From Desulfobacterales bacterium (GTDB taxonomy: Bacteria; Desulfobacterota; Desulfobacteria; Desulfobacterales; Desulfobacteraceae): a stretch of 9,854 nucleotides of DNA. This document shows positions 6,680-9,854 of the stretch, one piece after another. The notes under the pieces are model-generated. The model was given only the letters and a program-made list of their open reading frames with translations. It had not been told where the DNA came from and searched no databases. Location of the stretch: NCBI GenBank assembly GCA_022361095.1, contig JAKSBO010000223.1, positions 1 through 9,854 on the forward strand. The letters run 5' to 3'. A program made the translations under genes and the position numbers. Within the stretch, counting starts at the first letter, position 1; every line of letters begins with the position of its first letter.

Positions 6680-8017
6680 ATGCCTTCACGTCTTTCCCCA
6701 ATGCGCCGGCGCCGTGTTTTTATAATGTGTTTTGTTTTGTCAAGTCTTGTGTTATTGGGTGGTGGAATTGCCATCCCATACGTATATGAATCACAAACCA
6801 TGTTCTACAAATTCGGCGTGGAAAGGGCCATGCTCAGAGCGGGTAAAATATGCGGTATTCTTGCCGCCTTGCTGCTGCTTTTGCAACTGCTTCTGACCAG
6901 CAGGCTTAAGATCATCAACCGATTTTTTGCCCTGGATTCCATGGCGATCCAGCATAAATATAACGGCATGGCCGTTGTGGGACTGCTTACTGCCCATGCA
7001 TTTTTAATCCTCGTACCGGAAGGGCTGGATAATCTGCCCATCGGTTCGGAGTTCTGGCCGGAGATGGTTGGTGCCGCCCTCTATTTTTTCATGTTGGGGC
7101 TTACCCTTGTCTCCTTGTTCAGAGACCGGATGGGCATGCCGCATCACATCTGGCTTTACCTTCACAAGATCGGTGGCTTTATCACGGTGATTTTTGTTAT
7201 TGCCCATGTTCGTTTTGTCAGCGAATCTTTTGAAACCGGTCCTCCTGAATTCGCCATTTATGGTCTGTCAGCGCTGTTTCTGATGTTTGGGGTGCGAAGG
7301 CTTGTATTGTTTTTGTTCCCACCATGGCATTTTGAAGTGATATCAAATGAAGCACTCAACCCGACAATCCAACATATGACCCTGGCTAAAGCCACCGGCC
7401 GTCCCTTTGATTTTTTACCCGGCCAATTCGCATTTCTGCGGCTGGCCCATCCGCAGACCGGTGTCCAAGCCCATCCGTTTTCATTGAGTTCATCACCGGA
7501 TTCAAGTGGGAAGATCACCTTCAGCATAAGAAGCAGCGGCGACTGGACAGGTAAAATCGGCCGCATTCCGGCAGGCACCAAAGCCTATGTGGACGGCCCC
7601 TATGGGCAGTTCACTCACGTGCATGCCCATACTGCACCGGCAATTATTTTGATTGCCGGCGGTATCGGTATCACCCCCATGCTGAGTATGCTTCAATACA
7701 TGGCACAAAACAATGAACAGCGTCCGGTTCACCTGATCTGGTCCTGCCGAAATCTTCAAGATGTGGTTTTTCAGGAGGCATTGGACAAAACCGCCCGGAA
7801 GCTGCCCCGGGGTAAGATCAGCTATCATCTCACAGGCGGGCCGAACGGCAAGGGGCATTTAGCTGGGACGCACCTTGATGCCCTGCTTGGCGAATATCCG
7901 AGAAACAGCGCAATTTTTCTTTGCGGTCCACCGTTTATGACGTCCGCCATTCGTGGACATCTGACAGCGGTAGGCTTTTTTAAAAGAAATATTCATTATG
8001 AATTTTTTACACTTTAA
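6680..8017 (+). CDS. Ferric-reductase-like transmembrane flavocytochrome (heme b / FAD / NAD(P)H)
   Basis: This is a 445-residue membrane flavocytochrome of the ferric reductase/NADPH-oxidase type. It would move electrons from cytoplasmic NAD(P)H through FAD and two hemes to the periplasmic face. About six hydrophobic segments span residues 13-213. Two heme-ligand pairs with the family spacing are visible: His92 and His106, and His162 and His176, each with 13 residues between. The FAD-binding motif HPFSLSS lies at 265-271. The NAD(P)H motifs are GGIGITPM (327-334) and CGPPFM (415-420). The C-terminus EFFTL resembles the terminal aromatic region of ferredoxin reductases. The ATG at 6680 has AGGA 9 nt upstream. 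The electron acceptor is unknown. The yceI gene starts 11 nt downstream with a strong ribosome-binding site, so the two are co-transcribed. Confidence 0.88.
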   Translation: MPSRLSPMRRRRVFIMCFVLSSLVLLGGGIAIPYVYESQTMFYKFGVERAMLRAGKICGILAALLLLLQLLLTSRLKIINRFFALDSMAIQHKYNGMAVVGLLTAHAFLILVPEGLDNLPIGSEFWPEMVGAALYFFMLGLTLVSLFRDRMGMPHHIWLYLHKIGGFITVIFVIAHVRFVSESFETGPPEFAIYGLSALFLMFGVRRLVLFLFPPWHFEVISNEALNPTIQHMTLAKATGRPFDFLPGQFAFLRLAHPQTGVQAHPFSLSSSPDSSGKITFSIRSSGDWTGKIGRIPAGTKAYVDGPYGQFTHVHAHTAPAIILIAGGIGITPMLSMLQYMAQNNEQRPVHLIWSCRNLQDVVFQEALDKTARKLPRGKISYHLTGGPNGKGHLAGTHLDALLGEYPRNSAIFLCGPPFMTSAIRGHLTAVGFFKRNIHYEFFTL

Positions 8018-8028
8018 GGAGAAAAGCA

Positions 8029-8613
8029 ATGAAATCACTATTTACGTTTATTCTTGTACTATTTTGTCTGCTCATCACGGCACCGCTCTTTGCAGCCCAA
8101 GCCTGGAAGGTGGATACCGCGCATTCCGGGATCCATTTTAGCGTGAACCATATTTTTGTGCCGGCAAAAGGGTTTTTTAATAAATATGAAGCCGACATCC
8201 GGTTTGATCCGCAGGATCTTGCATCCAGCTCTTTTTCCATGGAAATTGCGGTTAAATCAATTTTTACCAATGATGCAAAACGGGATAAGCATCTTTTGTC
8301 AAAGGATTTTTTCAATGCAAGGGATTATCCGAAGATTACATTCAAGTCAAGCAGCATGGAAAAGGTATCTGATTCCCGGTATAACCTGAAAGGCATGATG
8401 ACCATGAAAGGGGTGAGCAAAGAGATTACCATACCCGTAACCTTTCACGGCGTAAAAGATCATCCTTCGGTAAAAGGAACCCGGGTTGCCGGGCTGTCGG
8501 GGAAATTCACTATTGACCGTCTTGCATACAATGTCGGCGATGGAAGATTTGCGGACCTTGGCGTTGTCGGCAAAGACGTTGATGTTGAGCTGGAGATGAT
8601 GCTTCTGAAATAG
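8029..8613 (+). CDS. YceI family periplasmic protein
   Basis: A secreted 194-residue protein of the YceI family, a lipocalin-like beta-barrel known in other bacteria to bind polyisoprenoid or quinone-like molecules. A Sec signal peptide covers about residues 1-22 (a hydrophobic run ending APLFA). The mature domain begins WKVDTAHSGIHFSVNH, the characteristic family opening. It continues with RDKHLLSKDFFNARDYPKIT (85-104), also typical, and a C-terminal LGVVGKDVDVELEM strand. Length and domain are complete. AAGGAG (8016-8021) overlaps the stop codon of the reductase gene, 7 nt before the ATG, which indicates tight coupling. In E. coli yceI follows yceJ, a cytochrome b561 gene. Here a heme flavocytochrome takes that place, which suggests a shared role around quinone- or lipid-linked electron transfer (inference). 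Repeat D begins at the last base of the stop codon. Confidence 0.93.
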   Translation: MKSLFTFILVLFCLLITAPLFAAQAWKVDTAHSGIHFSVNHIFVPAKGFFNKYEADIRFDPQDLASSSFSMEIAVKSIFTNDAKRDKHLLSKDFFNARDYPKITFKSSSMEKVSDSRYNLKGMMTMKGVSKEITIPVTFHGVKDHPSVKGTRVAGLSGKFTIDRLAYNVGDGRFADLGVVGKDVDVELEMMLLK

Positions 8614-8721
8614 TGCCCGGCCGAAAACCGTAAGTTTTGCCGATTACGGCGTTGCTATGAAAATTTAATACTTGAAATACGCCTTGTATTCCGAAGGTTC
8701 TAATTTCAGTCCGCCATGGCA
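8613..8721 (+). repeat. Structured intergenic repeat, family 2, copy D
   Basis: The sequence starting GTGCCCGGCCGAAAACCG shares a 36-bp core (8619-8654) with copy C at 34 of 36 positions. A further diverged segment around 8671-8714, including TTTCAG-CCGCC, aligns with 5817-5860. The variable arm TGCTATG (8653-8659) pairs with CATGGCA (8715-8721) allowing one G-T wobble. The arm sequence is unrelated to that of copy C. Inside the core CCGTAA and TTACGG pair perfectly. I do not see the outer right-hand terminal repeat found in copy C, so the right boundary is approximate. The element lies directly after yceI and may stabilise or end that transcript. Confidence 0.65.
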
Positions 8722-8740
8722 GTGATGCCGATTATTAAAG

Positions 8741-8769
8741 TTGACACATGGGTTATGCCCTGATAGATT
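8741..8769 (+). promoter_or_regulatory. Candidate promoter for the SbtA-like precursor operon
   Basis: TTGACA (8741-8746) is a perfect -35 and TAGATT (8764-8769) matches the -10 consensus at four of six positions, with a 17-nt spacer. Transcription would start near 8776 and leave a leader of about 135 nt before the GTG at 8911. No other convincing promoter lies between yceI and the precursor gene. Confidence 0.5.
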
Positions 8770-8859
8770 TGCTTAAAAAACGAAATAATATTCCCAGGCT
8801 CTTTTTCAACGTATATTTACCTTGTTGACGTTTCGTTTCTATGTTCATTTTTTTCATGG

Positions 8860-8889
8860 ATCCTTGCCCCAGGAGGGATTTTCTTTTTT
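8860..8889 (+). terminator. Terminator-like hairpin with U-tract in the precursor leader
   Basis: ATCCTT (8860-8865) pairs with AGGGAT (8874-8879) through an 8-nt loop, with one G-U pair. The T-rich run TTTTCTTTTTT follows at 8879-8889. It lies between the candidate promoter and the precursor's ribosome-binding site, so it could act as an attenuator, or as a late terminator for the yceI transcript. The stem is short, so activity is uncertain. Confidence 0.35.
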
Positions 8890-8910
8890 AAATCAAACAA
8901 GGAGGACGTC

Positions 8911-9156
8911 GTGAATACAGACAATTTAAAGAAAATTTTAGCTGGTCTGTGCATTGCAGGCCTGGTATCCGGAACCACCATTTCCGTAAGCGGCTGCACG
9001 GCAAAAAGCGCTTGCAGCGGGTCAAATCCCAAAGCTGACAGCGCCAAAAGCGGGTGTGGCGCAAGTTCATGTTCAGGCACGCAAAGCGGATGCAGCGGAG
9101 CAAGTTCCTGTTCAGGCGATAAAACAGATAAGCATCCCAAAAGCGGTTGCAGTTAA
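8911..9156 (+). CDS. sbtA: SbtA-like Cys-rich radical-SAM RiPP precursor peptide
   Basis: A small 81-residue peptide that I recognise as like the SbtA-type precursors (proposed thio(seleno)oxazole or 'selenobiotic' peptides) modified by the radical-SAM maturase SbtM. The leader MNTDNLKKILAGLCIAGLVS has the LKK-LAGL-IAGL pattern I associate with that family. It also reads as a lipoprotein-type signal, with SVSGC ending at Cys29. The remaining 52 residues are Ser/Gly/Cys rich, with Cys29, 35, 49, 54, 61, 67 and 80. The core contains an imperfect duplication, SGC-GASSCSG followed by SGCSGASSCSG. Relatives often carry in-frame TGA for selenocysteine; here there is none before the TAA, so this is an all-cysteine version. 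The GTG start is set by a strong AAGGAGG (8899-8905) 5 nt upstream, and no ATG is available. A maturase-like gene follows. A metal-binding Cys-rich lipoprotein is the main alternative. Confidence 0.7.
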   Translation: MNTDNLKKILAGLCIAGLVSGTTISVSGCTAKSACSGSNPKADSAKSGCGASSCSGTQSGCSGASSCSGDKTDKHPKSGCS

Positions 9157-9159
9157 GAT

Positions 9160-9176
9160 AACGGCCATGGGCCGTT
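9160..9176 (+). terminator. Short hairpin after the precursor gene (possible partial terminator)
   Basis: AACGGCC (9160-9166) and GGCCGTT (9170-9176) form a perfect 7-bp stem with an ATG loop, 4 nt after the precursor stop codon. There is no U-tract behind it, so it is more likely an mRNA 3'-end stabiliser or processing site than a full terminator. Such structures often let a RiPP precursor be made in excess of its maturase. Confidence 0.5.
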
Positions 9177-9285
9177 CTGATTATTAATCCAAATCGACTT
9201 TCAACACAGGTCGAACATTCCGGGTTTGTGCAAAGACGATCAAATAACCACATGAAGTTGTCCCTTATAACCCGGAGAGAAAAGG

Positions 9286-9318
9286 ATGCAATCTCGTCAT
9301 CAATTTGAACTCATTTAA
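9286..9318 (+). CDS. Ten-codon ORF at the maturase start (leader peptide or frameshifted start)
   Basis: ATG at 9286 has GGAG 8 nt upstream (9274-9277) and reads MQSRHQFELI before TAA at 9316. It is the only well-equipped start codon ahead of the maturase, but it lies in a different frame. It overlaps the first codons of the maturase frame (TTG at 9305). It could be a translationally coupled leader peptide, or the true beginning of the maturase followed by a frameshift or sequencing error. The sequence alone does not decide. Confidence 0.35.
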   Translation: MQSRHQFELI

Positions 9319-9854
9319 TCCAATAAATTATCATACCGTTTTTCCCAATTGCCGCAGGATCCTTGGTGATTCAACCTGGGGAAGGATCCTGAAGGCATTG
9401 GACAAAGATTTTGATCCTGCCTTTTTGGGCGAAAAACTCTCTTCATTCAAGCGTTCAATGCATCTGCCGGGGTTTATTGACGATCTGGCCCGTATCGAAT
9501 GGACCATGCACGGGATCAGTCAGATTAATGATCCCCTTGAGCCCGGTATTGACGGTTTAAGTCTAAATCCCCGGCTGACGCTTTTACCAGTTTCTTACGG
9601 GCATCTTGCCGGACTTGTGAATACAAAAGAGAATCCGGAAGAAAACCCGCCGATCCCGGTGTCGGACACTGTACATGTCATGGTTTGGCGCCATCCTCAA
9701 ACAGGAGAGATCCATGTCCGTGAGGCAGATGATGCCGACCTGCTGGCCCTTAAAATCGCTTCGGAAAAAATAGATTTCCACGATGCTGCTGCCCAGGGAG
9801 GCGTGACTGTCGGGATCATTGACACAGTGCTTAATCAGGCCGCATCCCAAGGGC
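9305..9854 (+). CDS. sbtM: SbtM-like radical-SAM peptide maturase, N-terminal part
   Basis: An open frame of 183 codons runs to the right edge without a stop. I recognise the region as the N-terminal accessory domain of SbtM-type maturases, which modify SbtA-type precursors. Diagnostic stretches are VFPNCRRILGDSTWGRILKA near the start, IEWTMHGI, LLPVSYGHLAGL, and the VMVWRHPQTGEIHVREADD segment followed by DLLALKIASE. The radical-SAM cluster motif CxxxCxxC would lie beyond the window, so the enzyme class rests on N-terminal resemblance and on the adjacent precursor. The start is unusual: the frame is open from about 9250 but has no ATG or GTG before the conserved part. TTG at 9305 is the best in-frame candidate and lacks a Shine-Dalgarno. 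The well-placed ATG at 9286 is out of frame. The gene follows the precursor by about 150 bp with no promoter visible between them, which suggests one operon. Confidence 0.65.
   Translation, partial: MNSFNPINYHTVFPNCRRILGDSTWGRILKALDKDFDPAFLGEKLSSFKRSMHLPGFIDDLARIEWTMHGISQINDPLEPGIDGLSLNPRLTLLPVSYGHLAGLVNTKENPEENPPIPVSDTVHVMVWRHPQTGEIHVREADDADLLALKIASEKIDFHDAAAQGGVTVGIIDTVLNQAASQG

Noticed and set aside
8911..9156. Selenocysteine codon and SECIS element in the precursor
   Set aside because: No in-frame TGA occurs before the TAA stop; every candidate position is TGC or TGT.
8817..9253. Minus-strand frames over the precursor gene
   Set aside because: They are Leu/Pro or Cys/Arg-rich antisense readings of the Ser/Gly/Cys-rich precursor and carry no recognisable domain.

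Overview
The window is about 45% GC and bacterial. It most resembles a member of the Desulfobacterales / Desulfobacteraceae (anaerobic Deltaproteobacteria). The reasons are the pairing of a Cys/Ser/Gly-rich SbtA-like peptide with an SbtM-like maturase, and two families of structured intergenic repeats of a kind I associate with those genomes. The taxon is an inference from family recognition; no rRNA or other marker gene is present.

Layout, left to right. (1) 1-2262, minus strand: a BMP-family (purine-nucleoside / basic membrane protein type) ABC importer. It has a good sigma-70 promoter, a lipoprotein substrate-binding protein, a spacer holding a hairpin and a 166-bp repeat, and the first domain of the ATPase, which runs off the left edge. 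(2) 2288-5957, minus strand: a complete glycine betaine / proline betaine importer, proV-proW-proX. It has a near-consensus promoter, a long leader containing a family-2 repeat, a family-1 repeat between proW and proX, and an intrinsic terminator after proX. (3) About 5960-6680: an AT-rich scar. It holds the C-terminal remnant of an ISKra4-type transposase and what may be the cut-off 5' end of an older minus-strand gene. (4) 6680-8613, plus strand: a two-gene operon of a di-heme, FAD/NAD(P)H ferric-reductase-like membrane protein and a secreted YceI-family protein. A second family-2 repeat follows directly on the yceI stop codon. (5) 8741-9854, plus strand: a promoter, a leader with a terminator-like hairpin, a short precursor peptide with eight cysteines, a hairpin, and the first ~183 codons of a protein matching the N-terminal region of SbtM-type radical-SAM peptide maturases. 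The gene is cut by the right edge before any radical-SAM motif.

The two transporters handle solute uptake and osmoprotection. The ferric-reductase-like/YceI pair probably passes electrons across the membrane to a periplasmic partner. The most interesting system is the last one: an apparent radical-SAM RiPP pathway of the SbtA/SbtM type. Here the precursor uses only cysteine (no in-frame TGA for selenocysteine), carries an internal duplication of its Cys-rich core, and has regulatory-looking hairpins before and after it. The maturase has no orthodox start codon; the only well-placed ATG opens a ten-codon frame in a different register.

The second theme is the four structured repeats (two families, two copies each). 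Their cores are conserved, while their complementary arms differ in sequence between copies yet still pair. All lie at operon junctions or in a leader.
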